Assembly: GCA_016928835.1 (NCBI GenBank)
Contig: JAFGJW010000006.1
Span: 244,191 to 308,190 of the forward strand
Source: Candidatus Woesearchaeota archaeon
GTDB lineage: Archaea; Nanobdellota; Nanobdellia; Woesearchaeales; GW2011-AR15
Direction of reading: 5' to 3'
DNA length: 64,000 nucleotides
The notes under the pieces are model-generated. The model searched no databases and was not told the DNA's origin. It saw nothing but the letters and a program-made list of their open reading frames with translations. Of this stretch, positions 17,309 to 25,437 are shown in pieces (position 1 is the stretch's first letter; each line of letters opens with the position of its first letter). A program made the position numbers and the translations under genes.

Positions 17309-19576
17309 ATGAGTGAGAAAAAATCAACTTCTTCTGAAGATAAGGGTCAGGATCCGGTTGATAGGTTCTATGACCAATATAAAAACAGGATTAAAGAACA
17401 GTTGGGGCAGGATATTGAGTCCAGCGGTTCAGAAAAGATTATCTCAAAGGAATATACTGAGTTTAAAGAGCAATATCTCCCAAAGCATTTAACTTTCTAC
17501 GAGAAGGCATGTAATCTGTGTGCAAAAATTTTAACATTAAAAGCAGATAAGAAGAGGGAAGAGCAATTAAGGGAATCTATTTCAATTTGTCACCTTGACA
17601 TTACTCCTGGCGGGGTGATGAGTTTTTCATTCCTATGCCCATTTATATTTATGATTTTCGGAGGCGCATTATCATATTTTCTTACCTCATTCTTTTTTGG
17701 TCAGCCATCCTTATTTATTTTAGTGATAGTTGTGATGAGCGGGCTTGCTTTAATAATTCCGCTTCAGAATCTTCCGTATATTCTAGCAAATAACTGGAGA
17801 CTCAAAGCCAGCAATCAAATGATATTGTGTGTGTTCTACATTGTCTCTTTTATGCGCCATACATCAAATTTAGAACTGGCAATAAAATTTGCATCTGACC
17901 ATATAGCCCCTCCACTCTCGTTGGACCTAAAAAAAGTACTCTGGAATGTGGAGACAGAAAAATATGAGTCAGTTAAGGAGGCTTTGGAAGAATATATGGC
18001 TTCATGGAGAAGATGGAACCTTGAATTTGTTGAGTCAATCCATCTTATTGAAGCCTCTCTTTATGAAACAACAGAAGAGAGAAGGATTGAGGCTTTGGAG
18101 AAGGCACTTTCACTGATATTAGAAGAAACCTACGAGAAAATGCTTCACTTTGCCCATGACTTAAAGTCACCTATTGAAATGCTTCATATGATGGGGATTA
18201 TACTTCCTGTTCTCGGTTTAGTAATACTTCCGCTTGTTGCCAGTTTTATGGATAATGTAAGGTGGTACCACATTTCTATTCTTTATAATATTATTCTTCC
18301 GCTTGCTGTATATTATCTGGGAAAGATGGTACTATCAACAAGACCAACAGGTTATGGCGAGACGGAAATAACACATCTGGCACCCGAGACCAAAAAATAT
18401 CAGAATATGGTAATTAATCTCGGAAAAAAACAGATATTTATCTCTCCTTTCCTTGTTGCTGGTTTTATTGCTGCTGTTCTTGTACTAATTGGTATCAGTC
18501 CTTTATTGATTCACGCACTAGATCCCACTAAGCAAAAGACTTTTGATATTATACTAGACAGCAGAAATAGATTAGAAGTCATTAACACATATGAAGCAAA
18601 AAAGGACGCAAAATTCAGCCTTCTTGATTACAGGAAAGGCATAAAGGTTGGAGGGATACTCGGCCCTTATGGAATTGGTGCCTCACTATTAAGCCTGTTC
18701 TTGACATTGGGTATTGGTTTTGGGCTTGGCATGTATTTTTTATTAAGAACAAAAAATCTCATGAAACTTAGAGCCAATGCGAAGGCACTGGAAGAGGAAT
18801 TCGGATCTGCTCTATTTCAGCTCGGAAGCAGGATAGGTGACGGATTGCCTGCAGAGATTGCATTTGCAAAAGTATATCAGCTCATTCCTGAGACAACATC
18901 AGGGAGATTCTTCCAGCTTGTCAGTTTGAATATTTCAAAACTTGGTATGGGAATTGAAAAGGCGATATTTGACAAGAATGTTGGTGCTCTTACAAAATAT
19001 CCTTCAAAGCTAATCGAAAGCTCTATGAAAGTATTTATTGAAAGCGCAAGAAAAGGACCAAAAATCGCAAGCCAAAGTCTGATTAATGTTTCAATTTATC
19101 TTAAAGAGATTCATGCTGTTGATGAAAGATTAAAGGATCTGCTTGCCGAGATAATCAGCAGTATGAACTCACAGATTCATTTCCTCGCTCCTGCAATATC
19201 TGGCATTGTTATTGGCATTACTTCAATGATAACTGCCATTCTGGGCAAACTAGGACAGCAGATCTCAGACCTTGGTACTCAAACAGGAGCTATGACCGCA
19301 GGAGGGATGAGTAACCAACTAATTGAATTGTTCGGAGATAGTGTGCCAACTTACTATTTCCAAGTCATTGTCGGCATATATATAGTCCAGTTAGTCTACA
19401 TATTATCTGTTCTTGTCAATTCAATACAAAACGGTGTTGACAGGTTAAATGAAAGAAATATGGTTGGGAAGAATCTAATATCTGCCACCACCCTATACTG
19501 CGTGATTGCATTGGCAGTCATGCTAATATTTAATATGGTGGCTGGACTTGTTCTTGGCGGATTGAATCTGATGTAA
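17309..19576 (+). CDS. Type II secretion F-domain (FlaJ/TadC-like) pilus platform protein
   Basis: 755 residues with a charged cytoplasmic N-terminus (1-95) and two T2SF-type halves, each a cytoplasmic helical domain flanked by membrane helices (helices near 105-155, 285-335, 375-400, 450-475, 625-650, 680-705 and 730-755). The second half carries the typical 'LGSRIGDGLPAEIAFAKVYQ' segment. This is the membrane platform on which the pilus ATPase acts. Unlike most FlaIJ pairs it is not adjacent to the ATPase, which lies at the left edge on the other strand. The ATG follows a TATA-like box by about 28 bases, so the message may be leaderless. Confidence 0.88.
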   Translation: MSEKKSTSSEDKGQDPVDRFYDQYKNRIKEQLGQDIESSGSEKIISKEYTEFKEQYLPKHLTFYEKACNLCAKILTLKADKKREEQLRESISICHLDITPGGVMSFSFLCPFIFMIFGGALSYFLTSFFFGQPSLFILVIVVMSGLALIIPLQNLPYILANNWRLKASNQMILCVFYIVSFMRHTSNLELAIKFASDHIAPPLSLDLKKVLWNVETEKYESVKEALEEYMASWRRWNLEFVESIHLIEASLYETTEERRIEALEKALSLILEETYEKMLHFAHDLKSPIEMLHMMGIILPVLGLVILPLVASFMDNVRWYHISILYNIILPLAVYYLGKMVLSTRPTGYGETEITHLAPETKKYQNMVINLGKKQIFISPFLVAGFIAAVLVLIGISPLLIHALDPTKQKTFDIILDSRNRLEVINTYEAKKDAKFSLLDYRKGIKVGGILGPYGIGASLLSLFLTLGIGFGLGMYFLLRTKNLMKLRANAKALEEEFGSALFQLGSRIGDGLPAEIAFAKVYQLIPETTSGRFFQLVSLNISKLGMGIEKAIFDKNVGALTKYPSKLIESSMKVFIESARKGPKIASQSLINVSIYLKEIHAVDERLKDLLAEIISSMNSQIHFLAPAISGIVIGITSMITAILGKLGQQISDLGTQTGAMTAGGMSNQLIELFGDSVPTYYFQVIVGIYIVQLVYILSVLVNSIQNGVDRLNERNMVGKNLISATTLYCVIALAVMLIFNMVAGLVLGGLNLM

Positions 19577-19582
19577 GAAAAG

Positions 19583-19687
19583 TGGGACGGACGGAACGCC
19601 CAGATGAAAAGCATTTGCTTTTAATCTTTTGAATCCGTGACACCACGGTCTTCAGCCGTGTGCTCTCCCAGGCTGAGCTACCGTCCC
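19583..19687 (-). tRNA. tRNA-Phe (anticodon GAA) with a 31-nt intron-like insertion in the T loop
   Basis: On the minus strand the cloverleaf is complete. A perfect 7-bp acceptor stem GGGACGG/CCGTCCC (discriminator A, CCA not encoded), D arm GCTC-AGCCTGGGA-GAGC and anticodon arm CACGG-CTGAAGA-CCGTG are present, with anticodon GAA at 19651-19653 and G37. The T stem ACGGA/TCCGT is 5 bp. The T loop is 38 nt instead of 7. Removing 31 nt (about 19598-19628) leaves the canonical loop TTCAAGT. The extra bases fold into a 4-bp helix AGAT/ATCT, a mismatch and a 6-bp stem AAAAGC/GCTTTT with an AAAT loop, joined to the T stem by a 6x6 internal loop. That resembles a relaxed splicing motif. The gene converges on the pilus gene. 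Confidence 0.85.
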
Positions 19688-19772
19688 AGCTAGCACTTAT
19701 GGAATAAAATTTAATTTAAATTATTTTCTGTTCGCAGAAAAGTTTATTAACTCTACAAAGAGTAAAAGCACT

Positions 19773-20942
19773 ATGTTTGAGCAATACCTTATCTACTCAG
19801 CAATAATACTCCTACTGGGTACAGTTGTGTCTGCACTAGCAGAGAAACTTAACATCTCCAATACAATGTTTCTAACATTTATTGGGATGGTATTTGGTGC
19901 CTTTGGTCTAATCATTTTCCCAAGAGACACTATTATTTTTATTAGCACATTATCTATAATACTAGTTGTATTTGACAGCACAATAAAATTAAAGTATAAG
20001 GAGATTCAGAAATTCTCATCTTATAGTATGCGTCTGGTCCTTATCTTCTTTATTATAAACTTCATTGTATTGTCTATATCTACCTCCTGTCTTTTTAATT
20101 TCTCATCGACTTCAAACATAAATCTAATCCTTGTGTTAATTTTTACTTTTATGATGTACGGGATTGATCATGAATTCTTTTTATCTATGGGAAGGCAGAA
20201 AAAAGAATTGGTCAAAATAGCCGAGATAGAGTCTTTGATTAATAGGTCCTTGACCTTAATTATACCTTTAGTGTTGCTAAATTATTTACAGGCAATTATA
20301 TCAAAATCAAATCTGCCAGTTTATGTAGAGTGGTGGATTTATTTTAAGCAGATTTTCATCAGTGCTATTTTTGGGATAATCGCTGGAGCCATAGTTGTAG
20401 CAATATTAAACACCAGGTTAAAAGAACATATATCTTATCTAATAGCCCTTACCTCAAGCGTAATCCTATATGTACTTAGTGAAGGTGTCCAGGCAAATGG
20501 TGTTTTGTCGCTTACTGTCTTTACGCTCATACTCGGGAACTATCATTTAAAGCATAAGCATGAATTGAAAAAGTTTATGTCTCTCTTCGCTTACATATTT
20601 AATATTTTTGTTTTTATACTAATAGGTACTGTGATGTTAATTGATTTCAAATATGTGTTAAAAGGAACATATTTGTTCCTTATTTTCTTACTGGGGAGAT
20701 TTCTTTCAGTACATCTAGCATTATGTGGTTCAAAATTTGGCTTAAAAGAGAAGCTGTTTTTAGTTCTTAATGGGGTAAAGGGGATTGATGTTGCTATAAT
20801 CATACTAATAATGATGACAAGATTTGAAAACCTTCCGGGCATAGAAATAATTGTTAATCTATCACTATTATTTTGTCTATATAGTATAATCATTACAAGT
20901 GTCTCTAGTACAATATTAAAAAGGATCCAAAAATGTCACTAA
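19773..20942 (+). CDS. CPA-type cation/proton antiporter family membrane protein
   Basis: 389 residues with about 11-12 membrane helices and no soluble C-terminal domain. The pattern of helices, including the late helix FLLGRFLSVHLALCGSKFGLKEKLFL and the following GVKGIDVAIIILIM, fits NhaP/CPA1 Na+/H+ exchangers. The family's ion-site motif ES-x-x-ND is present as IESLINRS near residues 152-158, with Arg in place of the Asp. This change should alter or abolish normal exchange. The gene overlaps Hjc by 10 bases, so both are co-transcribed. Confidence 0.75.
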   Translation: MFEQYLIYSAIILLLGTVVSALAEKLNISNTMFLTFIGMVFGAFGLIIFPRDTIIFISTLSIILVVFDSTIKLKYKEIQKFSSYSMRLVLIFFIINFIVLSISTSCLFNFSSTSNINLILVLIFTFMMYGIDHEFFLSMGRQKKELVKIAEIESLINRSLTLIIPLVLLNYLQAIISKSNLPVYVEWWIYFKQIFISAIFGIIAGAIVVAILNTRLKEHISYLIALTSSVILYVLSEGVQANGVLSLTVFTLILGNYHLKHKHELKKFMSLFAYIFNIFVFILIGTVMLIDFKYVLKGTYLFLIFLLGRFLSVHLALCGSKFGLKEKLFLVLNGVKGIDVAIIILIMMTRFENLPGIEIIVNLSLLFCLYSIIITSVSSTILKRIQKCH

Positions 20943-21328
20943 AGAGAAAAGGCATTCAGGCAGAAAGAGAGATAATACATATGCTATGGGAGAGAGGCTG
21001 GGCAGCTTTAAGAGTAGCAGGCTCAGGTTCAATGCAGTTCCCTTCGCCGGACATCTTAGCAGGCAATAGGCTTAGAGTCCTGGCTATTGAATGCAAAGTA
21101 TCAAGAAATGACAAAAAATATTTCTTAAAGGATGAGATTAAACAACTAAATAATTTTTCAAGTTATTTTGGTGCAGAATCTTGGGTGGCTCTAAAATACT
21201 ACAGAGAAGAATGGAGATTCATCAACACAGAGGATTTGAGAGAGACAAAAAGGGGCTATTGTATATCAAAAGACGTAGCAAAAATAAAAGGTCTATTAAT
21301 TGATGAATTGTTGCAGCTATCCAAATAA
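20933..21328 (+). CDS. hjc: Holliday junction resolvase Hjc
   Basis: 131 residues, normal length. The archaeal resolvase active site is complete: Glu in KGIQAEREI (near residue 12), the 'RVAGSGS' loop, the Asp of SPDILAG (near residue 40) and E-x-K in AIECKVS (near residues 53-55). It cuts four-way junctions during recombination repair. The start overlaps the antiporter gene by 10 bases. The stop converges with the IF-2B-like gene, overlapping by 12 bases. Confidence 0.95.
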   Translation: MSLKRKGIQAEREIIHMLWERGWAALRVAGSGSMQFPSPDILAGNRLRVLAIECKVSRNDKKYFLKDEIKQLNNFSSYFGAESWVALKYYREEWRFINTEDLRETKRGYCISKDVAKIKGLLIDELLQLSK

Positions 21329-22120
21329 CCAAGGATTATGGTAATAGTTTTCTTTAACAAATAATTCTGGTTTGAATATCCCAAATTCACAGATAATTCC
21401 CTGAATATGGTTTGGAGGAACTATCTCTTCTTTAAGCTCATTAATGTACAGACTGTTCGCGCCCTGGCCAGGATTATGCGACCAGGAGTTAGCACATACA
21501 TAAACAGGAACATGATGCTCTTTCGCTGTTCTTGCTACAACTCCAGCTCCAACTGTACTGAGCACCGACCCCTCTGAAGTAATTAAAGAAGAGGAAATCA
21601 AAACATAATCAGATCTTGCCAGCGCAGCCGATATTGCCAAGTCGGGTAGGGTTATAAAAGTAATGTTATTTTTTGCCTTTTCCGGAAATTGGTTTTTTAG
21701 TTTATTAAGAGGATTTGTCTCCAATAAAAGTAAAGTGAATTTATTTTTTTGTGCTATTTCCTTAATTGCATCAGCAACAATATCAGAATAAGACGCTAAA
21801 AACAAAGAACTATTTTTACGCAGCTTTTTTTCAAGGTGATCTGAAATTTTTTTATGTGCCTCGTGATAATACTTCAAAATATCTAAGTGCTTTGTCTTTG
21901 CTTGTTGTTTTAGGTTTCCTTTCTTTAGGTCATGAAAAAAATATTTAATTGAGTTTTTAAGCAACATATTTTTGTGGGTGGAATTTAAGATCGCTTCTCT
22001 GGTAGCAAGTACACCAGAAAGATTCCCCTCTGATGAAAGAAAAAGTTCATATAGTGCGTCTAAGGTTGCTTTCGCATGAAGCCTATGGTCTCCCCTCTCA
22101 AGTAACTTCTCTTGTTCCAT
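21317..22120 (-). CDS. IF-2B (eIF2B alpha/ribose-1,5-bisphosphate isomerase) superfamily protein
   Basis: 267 residues with an N-terminal helical domain (1-105) and the Rossmann-like C-terminal half of the IF-2B family: 'FTLLLLETNPLN', 'ITFITLPDLAISAALARSDYVLI' and 'STVGAGVVARTAKEHHVPVYVCAN'. Isomerases of the family have a Cys near the first strand and an Asp in a GAD motif. Here both are replaced (the GAD position reads SSS). An isomerase activity is therefore unlikely, and a regulatory eIF2B-like or unknown role is more plausible. A small membrane/coiled-coil gene precedes it by 17 bases. Confidence 0.75.
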   Translation of the reverse strand: MEQEKLLERGDHRLHAKATLDALYELFLSSEGNLSGVLATREAILNSTHKNMLLKNSIKYFFHDLKKGNLKQQAKTKHLDILKYYHEAHKKISDHLEKKLRKNSSLFLASYSDIVADAIKEIAQKNKFTLLLLETNPLNKLKNQFPEKAKNNITFITLPDLAISAALARSDYVLISSSLITSEGSVLSTVGAGVVARTAKEHHVPVYVCANSWSHNPGQGANSLYINELKEEIVPPNHIQGIICEFGIFKPELFVKENYYHNPWLFG

Positions 22121-22137
22121 TCTTAAGAAAAAATGAT

Positions 22138-22347
22138 TTATTTTTTATGTTTAATAGCCTTCTCAATTCTTGACTCTTCCTTCTCAATTTTAACTTCTTC
22201 TCTTGCTATGGCCCCTGTCATTTTCTCAATATTTTCATCCATTCTTGCAATTCTTCTTTCCAATAGCACAAGTATTCTAAGGCTGTAAACAATAGCTGCA
22301 AGTGTCCCAACAATGATTGCCAGTATTAATTGCTCAATAGTTAACAT
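22138..22347 (-). CDS. Small membrane-anchored coiled-coil protein
   Basis: 69 residues: one N-terminal membrane helix (about 5-27) followed by a highly charged helix rich in Glu, Lys and Arg with coiled-coil spacing, ending HKK. It is co-directional with the IF-2B-like gene, 17 bases upstream. No family is recognised. The clean membrane-then-coil pattern supports a real gene. Confidence 0.65.
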   Translation of the reverse strand: MLTIEQLILAIIVGTLAAIVYSLRILVLLERRIARMDENIEKMTGAIAREEVKIEKEESRIEKAIKHKK

Positions 22348-22445
22348 TTAGTCTGCACCTCTCTTTGGTTTTGAGACATATAGATTTTTTGAGATATTTA
22401 AAACTTTTGTTTTGAGTAGAAAAAGAACAGCAAAACACGGTAACA

Positions 22446-22454
22446 TTTATATAG
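22446..22454 (+). promoter_or_regulatory. TATA box of thyX
   Basis: TTTATATAG lies about 32-40 bases before the ATG at 22486, giving a leader of a few bases to about ten. It is in the divergent region between the small coiled-coil gene and thyX. Confidence 0.6.
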
Positions 22455-22485
22455 GTCCAATAAATCATCTCTATCCTAGGGACAA

Positions 22486-23994
22486 ATGATAGAATTTTCT
22501 GATGAGGAAGCAGCTTTATTAACAAAATATGTATCAAACCTTGATAAAGACATATATGTTATTTACAACCTTCCGCCCGAGGTTGCAGCTGTTCTCTTTG
22601 CATACTACAGTAGGAGCCCATTATCGTTCCGAGAAAATTTGCTAAAACTAATAAGAGATAAAGATATAGATGTTCCCTCATTGACTCTGGCGCATCAGGA
22701 TCAAGGATTTGATTTCAGCCGGGCAAAAGAAAAGGCCAGCAAGTTCCATGAAAAATGGGTTGTTGGATACGGACATAGTAGTGTAGCTGAGCACGCATCT
22801 GCTTCGGTTGCTATTGAAAATATCTCTATGATTGCCACCAAAATTATTGAAGATAACCGATTGGCATCTTACACCGAAAAGTCCTCGCGTTATCAGATAT
22901 TTGATAAAACCAGATATTATACCCCAAGCAGGATTAAAAATTCACAATATGCTGATCTTTACAAAGATACAATGGATTTTCTTTTTAACGAGTACAACAG
23001 GCTAATTAAAAAAGTGTCTAAGTGTATTATTACCAAATATCCAAAACTCACCGAAGAGAGTGAGCAACATTTTAAATCGGTATTAAAAGCCAGGACTTGT
23101 GATGTTTGCAGATACCTGCTGCCTGCAGGAACATTGACAAACCTTGGTATGACTGCCAATGCAAGGACGTATGAGCATGCAATTAAAAAATTCTTATCAC
23201 ATGAACTTAAGGAAGTGAACCTAATTGGGAAGCAGATTAAAGCAGAGGTGCAAAAGATCATTCCGACTCTTGTTAAATATGCAGATAATAATAAGTATAT
23301 GTATGAGACGAACAAAGGAATGGAAGAATACACAAGTAAGTTATCTTTGCCTGCTGACACCACTAAGAGTGTTACCCTAGTGAAGTATGACGAATCAGCT
23401 TATGACAAAGCAGTGACCAGTATTCTGTACAGGTACTCAAAAAGTTCTTATTCTGAAATAGATAAGCTTATGAAACGGATGTCTATTAAGGAGAAGGAGA
23501 ATGTATTGGATAAATATCTTGGAAAGATGGGGAAATATGATTACCCGATGAGAGAATTGGAGCATATTTACTATACCTTTGATATATTAGTCGATTTTGG
23601 AGCTTTCAGAGATATTCAAAGACATAGAATATGTACCCAGACCACCCAGGATTTGACAAATGAACTTGGATATAGTGTGCCTCAAGAGATAATTGAGTCA
23701 GGATTTGCAGAAGATTTCAAGTGCTGCATGAAGAGAGCAAATGAAGCTTATGAAAAGGTTTTAAAAGATTTTCCAAAAGAAGCCCAGTATCTCATCCCAC
23801 TTGCATATAGAAAGAGGGTTCTTATTACATGGAATCTTAGGCAGTTATTCCATTTCATAAAGCTGAGAAGTTCAAGGGAGGGGCATATCTCTTACAGAAG
23901 AATAGCGTGGCAATGTTTTGATGAAATTAGACGAGTCCATCCATTGTTTGCAAAATATTTAAGGGTTGATAAGAGTCAAGGACCTGCTAGATAA
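22486..23994 (+). CDS. thyX: Double-domain flavin-dependent thymidylate synthase-like protein (ThyX family)
   Basis: 502 residues, about twice the size of ordinary ThyX, with two ThyX-like halves (about 30-250 and 300-500). The first half has VVGYGHSSVAEHASASVAIENISM and, near residue 123, NRLASYTEKSSRYQ, which keeps the S-x-x-E-x-S-x-R-Y part of the ThyX signature but lacks its leading RHR. The second half has RDIQRHRICTQ near 378 and 'HFIKLRSSREGHISYR', keeping RHR but not the rest. The signature is thus shared between halves, which suggests one chain forming composite dUMP/FAD sites. The enzyme methylates dUMP using methylene-tetrahydrofolate and FAD. Start supported by the TATA box. Confidence 0.88.
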   Translation: MIEFSDEEAALLTKYVSNLDKDIYVIYNLPPEVAAVLFAYYSRSPLSFRENLLKLIRDKDIDVPSLTLAHQDQGFDFSRAKEKASKFHEKWVVGYGHSSVAEHASASVAIENISMIATKIIEDNRLASYTEKSSRYQIFDKTRYYTPSRIKNSQYADLYKDTMDFLFNEYNRLIKKVSKCIITKYPKLTEESEQHFKSVLKARTCDVCRYLLPAGTLTNLGMTANARTYEHAIKKFLSHELKEVNLIGKQIKAEVQKIIPTLVKYADNNKYMYETNKGMEEYTSKLSLPADTTKSVTLVKYDESAYDKAVTSILYRYSKSSYSEIDKLMKRMSIKEKENVLDKYLGKMGKYDYPMRELEHIYYTFDILVDFGAFRDIQRHRICTQTTQDLTNELGYSVPQEIIESGFAEDFKCCMKRANEAYEKVLKDFPKEAQYLIPLAYRKRVLITWNLRQLFHFIKLRSSREGHISYRRIAWQCFDEIRRVHPLFAKYLRVDKSQGPAR

Positions 23995-24029
23995 AAAGAT
24001 TTAAAATCAAATAATTTATTCTCATATTC

Positions 24030-24944
24030 ATGAATGTTATTGTTACGGGCGGGGCAGGGTTTATTGGAAGCAATATTGCTCTAGAACTAGATAAAAAACA
24101 CAAGGTTACCGTGATTGATAGTCTTTTTTCTGGATACCTTAACAATTTAAAAGGATTCAATGGTAGATTTATTAACCTTGATGTAACTGATGAGAAAGTA
24201 TGTAATATTGAAAATAAGGCTGACGTAATTATTCATCAGGCTGCAATAACTGACCCGAGGTATGAGAATGATCATGAGACTTTCCAGAAGAATGTGAAAG
24301 GGTTCAAAAATATTCTCAAACTGGCTAAAAAATCTAATGCAAAAGTAATATACGCATCTACAGCGAATCTATATGGAAACGGCCCGTTTCCAATGAGCGA
24401 AGACCAAGATGTCAAGATAATAAGTGTTTACGGTAAATCAAAGCTTGAAATAGAGAAGATCGCTGCCACCCTACATACTAAGATGCATATTGTCGGTTTA
24501 AGATATTTTAATGTTTATGGTCCCCGGGAGTCTGGCAAAGGAAGACCCGCTTCGATGATCTATCATTTATGGAAACAGATGAGACAAGACAGAAAACCAA
24601 GACTATTTAAATTTGGGGAGCAAAAAAGGGACCAGATTTATGTCAAGGATGTTGTAACAGCAAATCTCCTAGCCATGAATGCTCCTTCTGGCGTGTACAA
24701 TGTGGGAACCGGAAAAGCAGTCTCTTTTAATGAGATTGTCAGAGTACTTAACGATTTGCTTGGTACACAACTTGATATAGAGTATATTGACTGCCCGTAC
24801 AATGAAGAAACATATCAGAATAATACACAGGCTAATACTGCCAAAGCAGAGAAATACCTAGGATTCAAGGCCAAATATTCATTTAGACAAGGAGTAAAAA
24901 ATTATCATGATTTTTTAGTTAGGCAAGAGGACGTGCATGGGTAA
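24030..24944 (+). CDS. hldD: ADP-L-glycero-D-manno-heptose 6-epimerase-like SDR
   Basis: 304 residues, an extended SDR with NAD-binding GGAGFIGSN at 7-15 and a Y-x3-K pair (YGKSK near residue 139). The C-terminal half is what points to HldD/RfaD: 'RLFKFGEQKRDQIYVKDVV', 'GVYNVGTGKAVSFNEIV' and a late 'YQNNTQANTAKAEKYLGF'. HldD converts ADP-D,D-heptose to ADP-L,D-heptose. It is first in a four-gene operon with every other heptose enzyme, and the next gene overlaps its end by 8 bases. A TATA-like stretch lies in the 35 bases after thyX. Confidence 0.87.
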   Translation: MNVIVTGGAGFIGSNIALELDKKHKVTVIDSLFSGYLNNLKGFNGRFINLDVTDEKVCNIENKADVIIHQAAITDPRYENDHETFQKNVKGFKNILKLAKKSNAKVIYASTANLYGNGPFPMSEDQDVKIISVYGKSKLEIEKIAATLHTKMHIVGLRYFNVYGPRESGKGRPASMIYHLWKQMRQDRKPRLFKFGEQKRDQIYVKDVVTANLLAMNAPSGVYNVGTGKAVSFNEIVRVLNDLLGTQLDIEYIDCPYNEETYQNNTQANTAKAEKYLGFKAKYSFRQGVKNYHDFLVRQEDVHG

Positions 24945-25437
24945 GATTGTATTTAAATCAGAACTCAGAAGCATTGTATCCCAAATCAGAAAGAGCGGTA
25001 AAAAGATTGTCACAACAAACGGTGCCTTTGACTTGTTCCATAAGGGACATGTAAAAAGCCTTAAGTTTGCCAAAGAAAAGGGGGACTTATTGGTTGTCTG
25101 CCTGAATAGCGATGAATCTATCAAAAAATATAAATCAGAAAAAAGGCCGATAATACCGCAGCAAGAGAGAGCAGAGATTGTTGCATCAAATATTTATACC
25201 GATTATGTTACGATATTTGATGAGAAAACACCCATTAAGATACTAGAACTGATACGGCCGGACATACATGTAAAAGGATCAGAGTATAGTAAGAGATTAG
25301 CAGAAAAAGAAGTTGTTGAGAAACACGGGGGGCAGGTGGTGTTCATGGAAAGAGACCCAAATGACACTTCCACCACAAAGATAATAAATAAGATCATAAA
25401 GCTCTATGGTGATTCGCATGAAGATAAATGTAATTGA
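24937..25437 (+). CDS. Heptose-1-phosphate adenylyltransferase (HldE C-domain/RfaE2-like)
   Basis: 166 residues, a single cytidylyltransferase-fold domain with TNGAFDLFHKGHVKSL (the T/HxGH nucleotide-binding motif as HKGH) and the late 'VKGSEYSKRLAEKEVVEKHGG' segment typical of RfaE2. It should join heptose-1-phosphate to AMP to give ADP-heptose. In most bacteria this domain is fused to the kinase; here it is a separate gene, and the kinase is fused to the isomerase instead. It overlaps both neighbours. Confidence 0.88.
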   Translation: MGKIVFKSELRSIVSQIRKSGKKIVTTNGAFDLFHKGHVKSLKFAKEKGDLLVVCLNSDESIKKYKSEKRPIIPQQERAEIVASNIYTDYVTIFDEKTPIKILELIRPDIHVKGSEYSKRLAEKEVVEKHGGQVVFMERDPNDTSTTKIINKIIKLYGDSHEDKCN

